DNA from: Daphnia carinata
Lineage: Eukaryota > Arthropoda > Branchiopoda > Diplostraca > Daphniidae
Assembly: GCF_022539665.2 (NCBI RefSeq)
Contig: NC_081338.1
Location: forward strand, 2,418,001 to 2,482,000
Direction of reading: 5' to 3'
DNA length: 64,000 nt
Shown one piece after another: positions 37,095 to 47,787 of this stretch. Each line of letters opens with the position of its first letter. Within the stretch, counting starts at the first letter, position 1. The translations under genes and the position numbers were made by a program. The notes below the pieces were generated by a model. It saw only the letters and a list, made by a program, of their open reading frames with translations, did not search any database and was not told the DNA's origin.

Positions 37095-38833
37095 TTAGTA
37101 AAAGAAAACAACACGTTCCTGGGCAGCACGTGAAAGGCGATGCCATTCTCTCTTGATACACAAATATTGAATTACGGCACGCACGCAGATGAGAACACCT
37201 GTAAAATAATACACAGTCCTAATGTGGCACTTAAAATCAGCTAGAAATTTAACTCACCGAAAGCCATGATTAGCCACCACAACCAGTTGTTGTCATTCGA
37301 AGCCAAATCCGTGGAATGTTTGACGATTAGAGTCCATTTGGCTAGTGAGAGTCCAAAGCCAGCAAGTGCACCATAACGCCCCGCAACGGTGTGGCAAGCA
37401 CACATCAATAACAGAAATCCGATCCAGTTGAAAAGAAACGCAACTGAAAAATATACATGCAAAGAGTGAATGTTGTTTTTTTGTTACTCCATTAGGTCAG
37501 TGTCTCATATCACAATTCTTAGAACTGGGGAACCATATTGCATACGAAAAGCGCATGGTACTGGCCTCCCATTATTAATTCCTGTAACTCTCTACTTTGA
37601 TATTTTGATGGTTTTAAGATTACAAATATAATACTTTTACTTGAGCTGTGGGCAGATTATCTATAAAATCCTAGACAGAGCTGCATGGAAGAGATATAAG
37701 GGGTTCCCCTCTATCATAAAACTGTTTTTGCCATAAATATACAACCAGCCAAGGGTAATTAACATATTTTCAGCAACAAACTGAGAAACTAAAATTTTTT
37801 AAAGGGAACAAAATAGCTACTCTTTAAGGCTATGAAAAATATTGCTATTCTTTAAGATGTAAAACAAAATAGTTACTTTTAAGGTTAAATAATTGCATAA
37901 GGATACTTACTTAAAAATGATGCAAAGAAGTACACATCAGTTCCTAGGGCAAGCTCAGCAGTATTGGAATCAAATTGGGATTCCCCAACAGGATGTGAAA
38001 ATGATGACATGAAGCTGTAATTTCCAGGTCCAGTTGGAGGCAAACGGGGATCCACAGAATGAGGATAACGATGCTGTTGTTCAGCAATCATTTTCTCTTG
38101 TTGAGCCTCTTCATAAGTAGGCAACTTGATTGCCACATCATATGATGGTGGTTCCATATCATCTGTTTTAGATAATCCAGTTCCATTTCCTAATCCTGGA
38201 CCCTGCAATACACTGAAAGTTAAAAAACTGGTTTGTTCAGCCTTCAACAAAAGCTTGGTCATACTAATCCTTCCTCTATAACCGTCAATGTGAAGGGTGG
38301 TGGATCATCAGATGGTGCCAACAGTGGTTCAATAACTTCAGCTGTTCCATGAGCTCCCTGGCATACAAATAAATAAAGAGGGAAAAGCGAAACACCATAA
38401 ACAGTTTGTTTCCTAACTTCTACACAGAATCAACTGATACAAACATATTATATTCTATATTAATGTAGATGTTGAAAAGGTGTGATTTAGTAGAAGATTT
38501 ATAGACGACGATTAGGGTTACGTCAATGCTTAGTCCCTTAGGTTGATAGGTGACATATACCAAAACCAAGAATGAGACTCTCGACTTCTATAATACAATA
38601 TCGTTATCAACTTACTTGACACGAAGAAGTTGAAGTAAGTGCAGACATATTGCGTTCCATTATATGTTACACCTCCAATAGAAGTTTTCCACCTCAGAAA
38701 TGAGATCGTACAGTTTCTAGATGTATAATTTTCCTCGCAAACAAGACCTAAATTCTTTTCCGTGAACAACCACTACACACAGAAACGAGAAAGTAGAAAA
38801 TACCCTCAGGACAAAGTTAGGATTTGAAGCCAT
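37095..38833 (-). CDS. NEDD4 family-interacting protein (Ndfip)
   Basis: Ndfip proteins are three-pass endosomal/Golgi membrane adaptors that recruit and activate NEDD4-family HECT ubiquitin ligases through PY motifs. Exons from 38833 downward: 38804-38833, 38265-38357, 37911-38202, 37258-37443 and 37095-37198, giving 234 aa (human NDFIP1 221). The cytosolic part carries EPPSYDVAIKLPTYEEAQ, with a PPSY and an LPTY motif for WW domains. The membrane part follows as three helices: TDVYFFASFLIAFLFNWIGF, then LMCACHTVAGRYGALAGFGL, then NWLWWLIMAFGVLI. The last residues (RVVFFY) match the RVLFIY-like end of vertebrate forms. Intron 1 is about 450 bp; the others are 62 bp to about 470 bp. Confidence 0.93.
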
Positions 38834-39189
38834 CTATTGAGCAGCAGCACAGGCCTTTTGTATATGATGAGTATTTGAAATAGAAAAACGTGCACAATAA
38901 ACTTGACGCGGAATCCAATACTCGAAAATGGGCCCTTTAAGCATTCAGCCATATCCCTGGAAAGAAGAAATATGCAAAACCTTTTGGAGTTAAGCTAAGT
39001 CCTACTTTCCATGCAAACAGTCTACGCCTAATTTGATATTGACAGCCATATTTAATAAAAGTTGATTCGAAAATATTTTATAATTTGAAATTAAACGGTA
39101 TATTTTCAGTGTTCTCTGCATCTCACGTTGAGATTTCAGCAGCGGTCTTTTTTGAACGCAGTTTTTGTGAAAAATGTCAAATTAGGTCA
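38834..39189. promoter_or_regulatory. Ndfip promoter and NAF1 3' flank
   Basis: Only 356 bp separate the NAF1 stop from the Ndfip start. The Ndfip promoter must therefore overlap the NAF1 3' UTR. No clear TATA box or other site was identified. Confidence 0.35.
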
Positions 39190-40843
39190 CTATTTCAAAT
39201 CTTGACTTGAGCCTTCAGGCTGGGGAGGTGAAATTTGATCATTTGGTTGAGCTGCGTGCTTATCTGTGTCTACACTATTTTGACTAAGTGAGGTGTTTTC
39301 AGTCAGAGGTATAGCAGGCGGATACACGTAGGGCGAAGGGGCTAATGATTGCTCCGTATTCGAAACAGATGAAGCGGGAGTAAAATTATGAACTAGGTTA
39401 GGGTAACTGGGATCAGGAGGAGAGTAGTAAGGGGGATAACCTGGAGGTGGTAGCATATAAAACGGATTCACTTGGGGTTGCACTATTACAGGATCTCGAC
39501 CTCGAGTACGATTGAACTTTGTCTGGCGTTTCTTGCATGGATTTGTTGACGCTTCTTCAGTATTAGTACGAGGGTTCTTTTTAAGACGATGCGCCGCTTT
39601 TACGCGACGTTCTTGTTCATCGTCGGAATAATCCACGCACCCCTCTGGTGGTTCCTGATCATTTTCCCATGAAGCATCGCTCCCCTTTTGCTTAAAGAGA
39701 GCGTCAACGAAAACAAAAGCCGTGTGACGGGTCCGCGGGGCAAAGTATACTTCCATCCCTACTTCAATGCCTTGTTCCAGTATATGTTGCAAAGAATTAA
39801 AACGTACCTGCACAGAATATTTGGAAGTTTAGCAACTAAAAACTTGAAAGAATAATAGAAACTCCTATTTACCATGTACATTGGTTCGCTGACCTGCCCA
39901 AACACATCAAATACTTGTCCAAGGAATGTTTTTCCATGATCAAGGAATAGAGCTGAGTCTAAATCGATGGCTGGGCACCCTTTCCTGGCGGAAACAATTA
40001 TCAAAGGATCAATTATGTTATGCACTACGCCAATTGGTATGCATTCTTCTTCTGGCACAGAAATCTTCAAGTCCTCAAGGGGTGCCAAATCAAGGATGCC
40101 CAAATCTTCAAGCATTCTGGATTTGCAGTTATTAGCACCATATCCTTTGTTATTTGCTCCACCAATGTTTTCATCCTCTTCTACACTTGCATCCAAGTCT
40201 ACTTCGACAGGAGCAGTAATGCAGCTTTCGTCACTACTAGAATCACTTTCTGAATCATTATTTTTACAATTGTCTCTGTAAACAAGGGGAAACTGCAGAG
40301 CCGGCCTTTGCCTGTGATTGGAACGTAAGATGTGAATCCCAATTTTTGTAAACTGATACTTACAATAAGAAATGAAAAATTAATTAGATTACGTTGTATC
40401 AGGCAGAGCTGGACTTTGGCTGTCTGAGACAGATGACAAATCTACCATCATAGGTTTTAGACCTTCTTCATCTTTTATGCTACTGGAACCTTGTGCATCT
40501 GTCTAACATACAGAATAATTAGCATCCCAAAAAAAACATCAAGTATTTGAAAATATATACAATGGTGGGGTTCTGTTGTAAGAAATTGTTCTCGTTAGAC
40601 TTAATTTCATCATCATTTCCTGAAGTAGACTTCTCATCATCATCAGAATAGCACTGTAAAAGCGACAGTCCAAAACTTTTCGATTCCATGTCAGCAAACT
40701 AAACCCAAAACTAATAAGACAATAAACGCCAAAAGTAACCAAAACCACGTGAACTAAAAAATTTGGATTACTTAAATATTTCGTCTGCTATCAGGTCTGC
40801 AAAAACCGTCCTTATCCAAAGTTCTTACTTCTGAGGTATCCAT
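39190..40843 (-). CDS. NAF1: H/ACA ribonucleoprotein assembly factor NAF1
   Basis: NAF1 is a nuclear chaperone that binds dyskerin during assembly of H/ACA snoRNPs and telomerase, and is later replaced by GAR1. Exons from 40843: 40829-40843, 40561-40698, 40393-40502, 39873-40275 and 39190-39807, giving 427 aa. The N-terminal third is acidic and Ser-rich. The Gar1/Naf1 beta-barrel core covers about 135-245: ECIPIGVVHNIIDPLIIVSA, LDSALFLDHGKTFLGQVFDV, FGQVSEPMYMVRFNS and VYFAPRTRHTAFVF. After it come PPEGCVDYSDDEQERR and a Pro/Tyr-rich tail (YMLPPPGYPPYYSPP), typical of animal NAF1. The five-codon first exon (MDTSE, donor gtaaga) is the least certain part. Confidence 0.9.
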
Positions 40844-41727
40844 GGCCTACTATAGTAACGGCCATGGCCGTTATTTTAGCACCGACTATTGTTTTTTATG
40901 CTTATATGAATTATAAAATGCCTATTATTTTTCTAACACTTTTTAAATGTTTTGGCTTATTATTTAAATAACCAAAGGCTCTTATTTTCATAAATGTATC
41001 TCGGTACTTATTTAATAGTTTGGGCTCTCGTGCCAGTCTGGCTTTTACACACGCTTCAGAGCTGTGACTTTAATTATCAATAATTACATCTAAATTTTAA
41101 TGTCAACGTTCTGGTGGACGGAACTATATCGTAATCATCTTAAGAAAAGGAAAAAATGAAAACATTGGCTAGACTAGACAAAGAGTCCAAAGATTTCGAT
41201 TTTTCGTTTTCCCCAGCTCCCATTATCATATGACATTGCCATAATTATTCTCCAGTGCCAGTACATTCAAAATTCATATTTATATGAAATAAGAAGTCCT
41301 TGATGGGAGCGTTTCTACAAAAAAAATTTCACGAATTTTAATAAGCAAAAAAATTGATAGAATGCATTTCTCAAAGGTTTTGAGCTCCTCCTATCCTATT
41401 TACTCAACCAAATAGACAAAAAGAAGAAAAACGATTTCGTAAAAAAATTTTGTTTACAGAATTTGTTCAAAGATTTTTACAGAAATGGATAGCTATCAAA
41501 AGACCTTTTTATTTAATTTTAGATTTACGAATTTTTGACGTGTAGTTCTCAGTTCTCACAATAATAATTATTTAAAATTAAGAGTAGAGCTCGTACCCCC
41601 GTCAATCGGGTAGCTTTTTCGCCGATCGGTTGGATCAATTCGAATTTCGGTGCGGGGTTCTTTCGGGTTTCGAAAAGCTAATCGGATCCAAAACCCAGTT
41701 ATGTTCCCGATTACAATACTTTCAGAC
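40844..41727. other. spacer upstream of NAF1 with an 18-bp palindrome
   Basis: No gene. A perfect palindrome TAACGGCCATGGCCGTTA at 40856-40873 lies 13 bp before the NAF1 start codon. The rest is AT-rich sequence without a recognised feature, up to the left edge of the duplicated block at about 41728. Confidence 0.5.
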
Positions 41728-42437
41728 CTACTTTTACCATAAATTTTGGTTGTTGGCCGGATTCTTTTGCATCAACAGATGGTTTCGAATAGCTCAGGGC
41801 TCTCAAAATATGCTTTAACCATCAATAATCTACTTGACCTTTCTCTAATTGTGTGTTCAAACCTTCACAATAGGCGTCCAATACTTTTGAGTGGTACGCA
41901 AGTAGACGTTGAACGGTAGCTGTTTTTAGACCAATACGTCCTATGCAAATATATTATTTAAAACAAGATGTACCGAATAATCAAATAACAAGGAAGAATT
42001 TTCGCGTGTGAGAGTTTCTTTGCCAGTATATCGATTCCCAAATACAAGCGATGTTTATCAAAATAGATGAATCAGCAAGCAGCTTACTCTAGTAATATGT
42101 AAATTCTTGTAAATGCAAGCACAACTCCCTATTAATATGATGTAATACAGCCATTTGTCAACATACTGAACTACAGGATAAAGCAAATCTTGAATATGGG
42201 CTTAGAAAACTTTCACAGAAAATTCTTAAGTATGATTTTGCTGACCCAGCTAGAGACTGGGGAAAAAAGTTATTAACACTTTCTTACCAGAATCTGGCAT
42301 CACATCGATCTTGGTTAGAATACTGGGTGCATCATCCAATAGAAAAGTTTGTCCACAACCTGTTCCGTATGTTGGGATTTTTCTGGGTAATCAACTCACG
42401 TCTCCAGAAAAGCACGGGGAACAAATATTAATTCCTT
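41728..42437 (-). pseudogene. decayed partial copy of the helical gene at 42827-44163
   Basis: This block aligns without large gaps to 43134-43837 in the same orientation, by eye about 80-85% identical. It covers the start of exon 3, the whole intron 2 (including the CCTATGCAAATATATTATTT stretch) and the end of exon 2. Because the intron is kept, it is a DNA-level duplication and not a retrocopy. The exon 3 frame begins GRIGLKTATVQRLL but runs into a TGA (TCA on + at 41822-41824), where the intact gene reads ESW. No start or 3' end is present. Confidence 0.8.
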
Positions 42438-42439
42438 GA

Positions 42440-42941
42440 AGATCAGAATCGTATTTTAGTAACGCGGAATCTCAAAGGTAGTTTAAGCAAACATTGGTCT
42501 ATAAAACTTAATTTACTTCCATCGTTTTACTTCAACAGATGTCAGGTAGCTGAACTGAAACACATCTTTCACACAAATAATTGTTAGTTAATTTTTCAAT
42601 CATTCCTTGTTGCTTGTTTAACTGTTTTTCCATCGTTGCTATTGAGCTTGATTTATTCCAACATTGATACGCAAACTACACGAAAAAGATAACACAGATT
42701 GTTTCGATGCCGTCACCTTCATGTACCTTCATTTACCTATTTTTCCGGCAAGTAGAAACGAAGCGATATAGGGCGAAAAGAATCGCACAAGAGCAATAAC
42801 CGTCTTGGCAACCTGCTTGCTACTTTTTATTTGTTCATTGTTGACTGCTGCATGATTAGACTAGATGACATCAAGTTGATGCATAGTCTTTTGGCATTGA
42901 CATTGTTGTTACAACTTTCTGACAGACACTGAATTATGCAA
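42440..42941 (+). repeat. inverted duplicate, copy A (partner at 47785-48290)
   Basis: This segment is the reverse complement of 47785-48290 with scattered mismatches and small indels. It starts with the last codons of an MSH3 tail (42447-42487, + orientation: CAGAATCGTATTTTAGTAAC, then GCGGAATCTCAAAGGTAG). It ends inside the coding 3' end of the helical gene on the minus strand. Shared marker stretches include GATTGTTTCGATGCCGTCAC and GATTAGACTAGATGACATCA. Confidence 0.85.
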
Positions 42942-44163
42942 GGGAAATGAGAAATCATTTTGAAAATCGATTCGGGACGAGTATACCAGAGACGAAACAA
43001 CTCGTCTAACAGTTTTGAATAATGCAATTCCTTCAAGGGCGAAAAAACCACTTTGGGGGTAATCATGCAAAGCATTACACAAGACAGTTCATGACTAGGA
43101 TATGGCAAGACATGTACATGTTCACAAATGTTACCTACAAATTTTGGAAGGTTGGTAGAATTCTTTTGCATCAGTGTTGTACAGATGGTGTCGTATAGCT
43201 GAGGGCTCTCAGAACATGCTTTGACCATCCATGATTCAATTTGACCTTTCTCCAATTGTGCGTTCAATCTTTCACAGTACGCGTCCAATGCCTTTGAATG
43301 GTTCACAAGTATACGTTCAACGGTAGCTGTTTTTAGACCAATACGTCCTATGCAAATATATTATTTAAAACAAGCTGTTACGAATAACCAAATAAGAAGG
43401 AAGAATTTTCGCGTGAGTTTCTTTGCCAGTATATCGATGCCCTTATACAAGTGACGTTTATATCAAAATGGATGAATTAGCAAGCAGTTAACTCTACTAA
43501 TATAGAAATTCTTGTAAATACAAGCACAACTCCCTTAATAATGTAACACAGCCATTTGCCAACATACTAAACTACAGGATAAAGCAAATCTTGAATATGG
43601 ATTCAGTAAACTTTCAGAGAAAATTCTTAAGTATGATTTGCTAACCTAGCTAAAGACTGGGAAAAAAATTATAAATACTTTCTTACCAGAATCTGGCATC
43701 ATAATGATCTTGGTTAGAATACTGGATGCATCATCTAATATGAAAATTTTGTCTAGAACCTGCTCCGTAAGTTGGGATTTTCCAGGGTAATCAACTTCTG
43801 TTTCCAGTATAGCATGTAGAACAAATAGTAATTCCTTGTTCGAAAGCTTATCAATTATTCTGCTTAATTTTGGCAATCCAAACCCAAAGGCATCAACAGC
43901 AGAGTTGACTGATATTCGGCTCAGCCATTTTTCTTGATACGATATTTGTGTTTTCTTAAAGCTTGAGATGTGTATAAAAGCTTGCTAGAGGAAGTAAAAA
44001 AGTTTAAAGCTGTGAGATAACGTGAGTTTCTCAAACATTTTACCAATTGAAGTTTTGCTCCGAGTGGTAAATTTTCTTTACAGTAGTTGTTTCCAATGGA
44101 GTACATCTCACGACTCAGATCCTCTACCACAAGCTCATCTGAGCTTTTTTTCAAAATGCCCAT
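42827..44163 (-). CDS. alpha-helical protein of uncertain identity (possibly FANCE C-terminal-like)
   Basis: Three exons from 44163: 44044-44163, 43687-43984 and 42827-43347 join in frame to 312 aa. It looks all-helical, with repeating Leu-rich helix pairs such as LSNKELLFVLHAILE, LTEQVLDKIFILDDASSILT, RIGLKTATVERILVNHSKAL, SPQLYDTICTTLMQK and LLDELFRLWYTRP. Length and helical repeats are compatible with the short C-terminal FANC-repeat domain of FANCE (Fanconi core complex), but this is a weak guess without a search. No membrane segment, signal peptide or catalytic motif is evident. The last 115 bp lie inside inverted duplicate copy A, and a broken partial copy lies just downstream (41728-42437). 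The start ATG is the first in its exon; a further upstream exon cannot be excluded. Confidence 0.6.
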
Positions 44164-44630
44164 ATGGAACGTTCGGTAAGGTTCAGGCTCTTGGTTTTAA
44201 AGTGGAAAATTTTGATCTTTAGTTTTCTAGCGAATTTCCAATTGCATACCTCAATAGCAAATTTAATCTCTATTTTGTTCCGTTTGTATCACGCCCGCAA
44301 TTTCCCCAGTTTGTTACAAATAGGAAATTCATAGCCCTTAGTAACTACGACCGACGAAAGTGTTAGCTTTGGCTAAAAGCCTAAAACATTCAAAACAAGG
44401 ACATGAGGGCATAATGAATCAAAACGCAACAACACAATCGTTCAATAGATGGCATGATAATTTGTCAACAACATATAAATACAGGCATAACCCATTGTAG
44501 GTTATTGTTACTGTCGTCGTAAAAGAGGTGATATTCCTAAATAGCTATGATTGCAACTAATACTATTACACCTTGGTTGCATTTCTAGAAGACGTGGTTT
44601 GCTCTATAAAATCTGTTCAGGATTAGTAAA
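44164..44630. promoter_or_regulatory. divergent promoter region between the helical gene and cereblon
   Basis: 467 bp between two oppositely directed start codons, so it should hold both promoters. No clear core element was recognised. Confidence 0.4.
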
Positions 44631-46441
44631 ATGGAACATAATCAAATTGAACTTGGTGATGGTAAAAATTCTACATTTTTATTAAAATATAATAATATTG
44701 AATAGGGCTTTGCAGCACATCACTTTGCATGGCTATTTAATACTTAAAATTTTTAAAATTACTGTACAAATTATTTCAATTTCTTGATTACATAGGGGAT
44801 GATAGTAGCGGATCGTCATCATACCATGATATTTCCAATCATGAAGACCATTCTTCTGAGTTGTCTGACTATGAACAAATAGACAACATTGAAAATCTTC
44901 CATTGTCAGAAGAGGATAATACTGAAGGTGAAAACCTAGTTGGTGATCATCTTGTAAGCTAGGGAAACAAGTAATTGAAACCTGATTGCATTTTAATTTT
45001 CTTACAATTCATAGTATCTAGGAGCCATGGAAGAAGTTAGGGGAAGAACTGTCTTAGATGAAGATAGTATTGTTGAAATGCCTGTAGTAGTCCAAGATGG
45101 TTTGATATGTGTTCCAGGGCAGATCCTTCCGTTAACAATATCACATCCTCATATTATGGCAATGATGAGGCGTGTTATAGAAGGAAACCACATATTTGGG
45201 ATACTGTCTTTTAGGTGAGTAAATGCAAAGTAAGTTCATAAAAAAAAAAAAAAGAATGAATTAACATGCTTCTAGGCCGTTCGAACCCCACATCAACAAC
45301 GCAAAGTACAAAATAGGAGCAACAGCAGAAATCTATGAATATGGAGAACAGGCTGAAGGTTTTGATGAATCTGGTTTCGGCTTTAGAATTAAAGCTCGAA
45401 TTCGTCAGCGTGTGAAAGTCATTCAAGCCCGAAGACAAATCGATGGGTTTGTTAGTATTCGTTGTATCATAATAACTAATTTATATTTGAAACAGAATCA
45501 CCAAAATTTGAGACATGCTCCCTTCTTTCAGAATTATTATTGCAAAGGTACAGATTCTGCCCGAAATGGAAGTGTGTGACTCGCTGTATTGCTGCCGTTC
45601 ATACAGCATAGATAAGCATCGGCTTTCTCCGGGAAATTCGTCGGATGTTTCTATTGCGTCGCTGCTATCAAAAAAACGAATCTATGAGTTGCAGTATAAA
45701 ATCCCCTATTCCATCTGGCCTTCATGGGTTCATCGTTCGTATGATCTTCAATTTGTAGCACAGCGCGTGCTTTTAGAGCTGAGAACATCGATTTTTGTCG
45801 ATGTCGGATCCGGGTCAATCGTCCCTCGAAATCCGATTGATCTTTCTTATTGGGTTATTCAAAATTTACCACTGGATGATGACCTCAGACTTCAACTACT
45901 GAGTATTAATAATCCTAACCAGAGGTTGCGGGCAGAACTTTCAGTCCTTCAACGAGTAATATTATAAAAATAGTCGCTCGCTTCGTTTGTTTATATAATT
46001 TTATTTCTTTCAGTGTGAATTTCTGTGTTGTCGGGAGTGCGATTATGCCGTTGCTCGCCAAACGGATGTTTTTGCCATGTCAAAAGAGGGGCCACAGGGC
46101 GTCTACGTGAATCCTTTTGGTCATGTACACGAAACTGTTACTGTTCATCGCGTCGATGGCTTATCCGTCACTACACCACCTTCAACTGAATTTAGCTGGT
46201 TCCCTGGGTAATAAAGAGTTTCCATATTTCCGGTACAATATATATCTATACCAACACAAATTATCTATTTAGTTACGCGTGGTCAATCGTCGAGTGCTCC
46301 TATTGCCACAATCACATGGGCTGGCTGTTTACTGCAAACGATCGTCACTTGCAGCCAGCAAGCTTTTGGGGTTTATGCCGAAGATCTCTTAAGCCAAGAC
46401 TGAAAGCGAATGACGAAAGCGAATTTGTTGTCGTCGTGTAA
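44631..46441 (+). CDS. CRBN: cereblon, substrate receptor of CRL4
   Basis: Cereblon is the substrate receptor of the CUL4-DDB1 ubiquitin ligase and recognises C-terminal cyclic imides. Exons: 44631-44661, 44796-44953, 45015-45214, 45276-45446, 45532-45955, 46014-46207 and 46273-46441, giving 448 aa (human 442). After an acidic N-terminus comes the Lon-like domain (about 75-310: VCVPGQ-type QDGLICVPGQILPLTISHPH, HIFGILSFRPFEP, RIKARIRQRVKVIQARRQID and WPSWVHRSYDLQFVAQRVLL). The CULT domain follows, with zinc cysteines in CRECDYA and CSYC and the tri-Trp cage in FSWFPGYAWS and GWLF. Relative to the human numbering I recall, the cage tryptophans are kept. H353, Y355, H378 and V388 read F, H, F and I. 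The divergent neighbour is the helical gene at 42827. Confidence 0.95.
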
Positions 46442-47635
46442 ATCGAAAAAGTAAAAAAAAAAGTAAAAAAAAAATTAAAAAAAAAAGTAAAAAAAAAGTA
46501 AAAAAAAAGTAAAAAAAACTCTTCGTCTCTATTGATGTCGCTGCTTCTTTAATTTTGGATACATTGAGAATTATCCACCTAATGCGCTGTTGGGCGTTTA
46601 TGGAATAATTTTCTTACCATGTTGTGATCGAAAACGATCGTCATCGCATGTTTGTTTAGTGGAAAAGAATTTCGCGTTTCACATACATTTCTGGTTTTCG
46701 CTTTTTCGATACTTTCGAAAAACGTGGCAACGTTACAAGTAGAAACTAGCAGAAACTAAGACTACGTATCATGTTAGAAGATGGATGCGTCTTGCTGAAA
46801 TAAACAGTTAAACAGTATAATGTCACTACAAAAAGAAATCTAGAACTATCGGAGTGTTCGAAGGTATTAAGTTCCGATTCAACGCACCAAGTTTATTATT
46901 GCTCGGTAACCGATATTTATGTCTTTAATTGCTGTTTTTTTTATTATTTTTATTAGCATCTAAGTCTATCTTGGTCCGTATTAATACCTGATCTTTACAT
47001 GGCATGGAACAGCTAATACAGTCAAATTCCTTATATCATAGGTAGAATTATTAGAATTCCCGAAATATAGATTTTTTTTTTGTGTTACAAAAATGACCTA
47101 GTTCTATAACTGTTGGTAGAAGTTTCAGTATGCATGGAAAGCTATTATTGGGATTAACAGTTTATTGAAAAATAATATTGATCACTATATATTGAACAGG
47201 ATCGAGGCAAGCAGATGGCTCACGAGCACACTAATAATGGAATGGATTAGAGCACTGGGCATCATACTTGTTCAGTTGAAGACACCATGGTTAATTACTA
47301 TTAGCTATTCAGTGTTTGTTACTTCGTATATTGATGACTCTAGAGAAATTACTTGAGACCATTATGTAATGCTGTAGCTTTTCTAATTTGTTTTTTTATT
47401 ACATTGCCATCAATCATGTTTACCTTGAATAATGTAAATCAGGATACATATTTCCATGCTAATAACTTGACTACCTTTTTTTTCACTGATGCTTTAAGTT
47501 ACACATGATTTTTTTTTACATACTGTATATACAAGATATGCTGACAAAATTGAATGTATGTCTGGAAAGTTTAGTATCATGTCAGCAGTTAGAAGCTGGT
47601 TGAGGTACGAGACAAGTGCCATGTGTGTGCCATAA
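46442..47635. other. spacer after cereblon
   Basis: Begins with the A-rich minisatellite. The rest is AT-rich with no supported exon. A 63-codon frame at 47165 has no family features. Confidence 0.4.
46445..46518 (+). repeat. A-rich minisatellite, about six (A)8-10GT units
   Basis: Directly after the cereblon stop codon, units of AGT (once ATT) followed by 8-10 A repeat about six times. It is part of the 3' UTR or immediately past it. Length variation between individuals is likely. Confidence 0.85.
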
Positions 47636-47787
47636 CAGTGTATTGGATTTTCGCGCGAAAATCAAACCGTTGGATTTTCAAAACAAATCCAAATCTAAAT
47701 TATCACTATAAAATGTTTAAAATCCAAATCCGCAAATGATTTGGGTTTAATTTGGATTTGATTTGCGGGCCAAAATCCAACACATTG
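47636..47787. mobile_element. 152-bp MITE-like fold-back element
   Basis: The ends CAGTGTATTGGATTTT and, inverted, CAATGTGTTGGATTTT match at 14 of 16 positions. Inside, the motif AAATCCAAAT and its reverse complement recur, so the whole element can fold on itself. It carries a perfect 18-bp palindrome GATTTTCGCGCGAAAATC at 47646-47663. A target-site duplication is doubtful (CATAA / CATGA). It encodes no protein. The right end coincides with the edge of inverted duplicate copy B. Confidence 0.6.

Noticed and set aside
41728-42437. Partial copy as a retrotransposed pseudogene
   Set aside because: It retains intron sequence, so it is a genomic DNA duplication.
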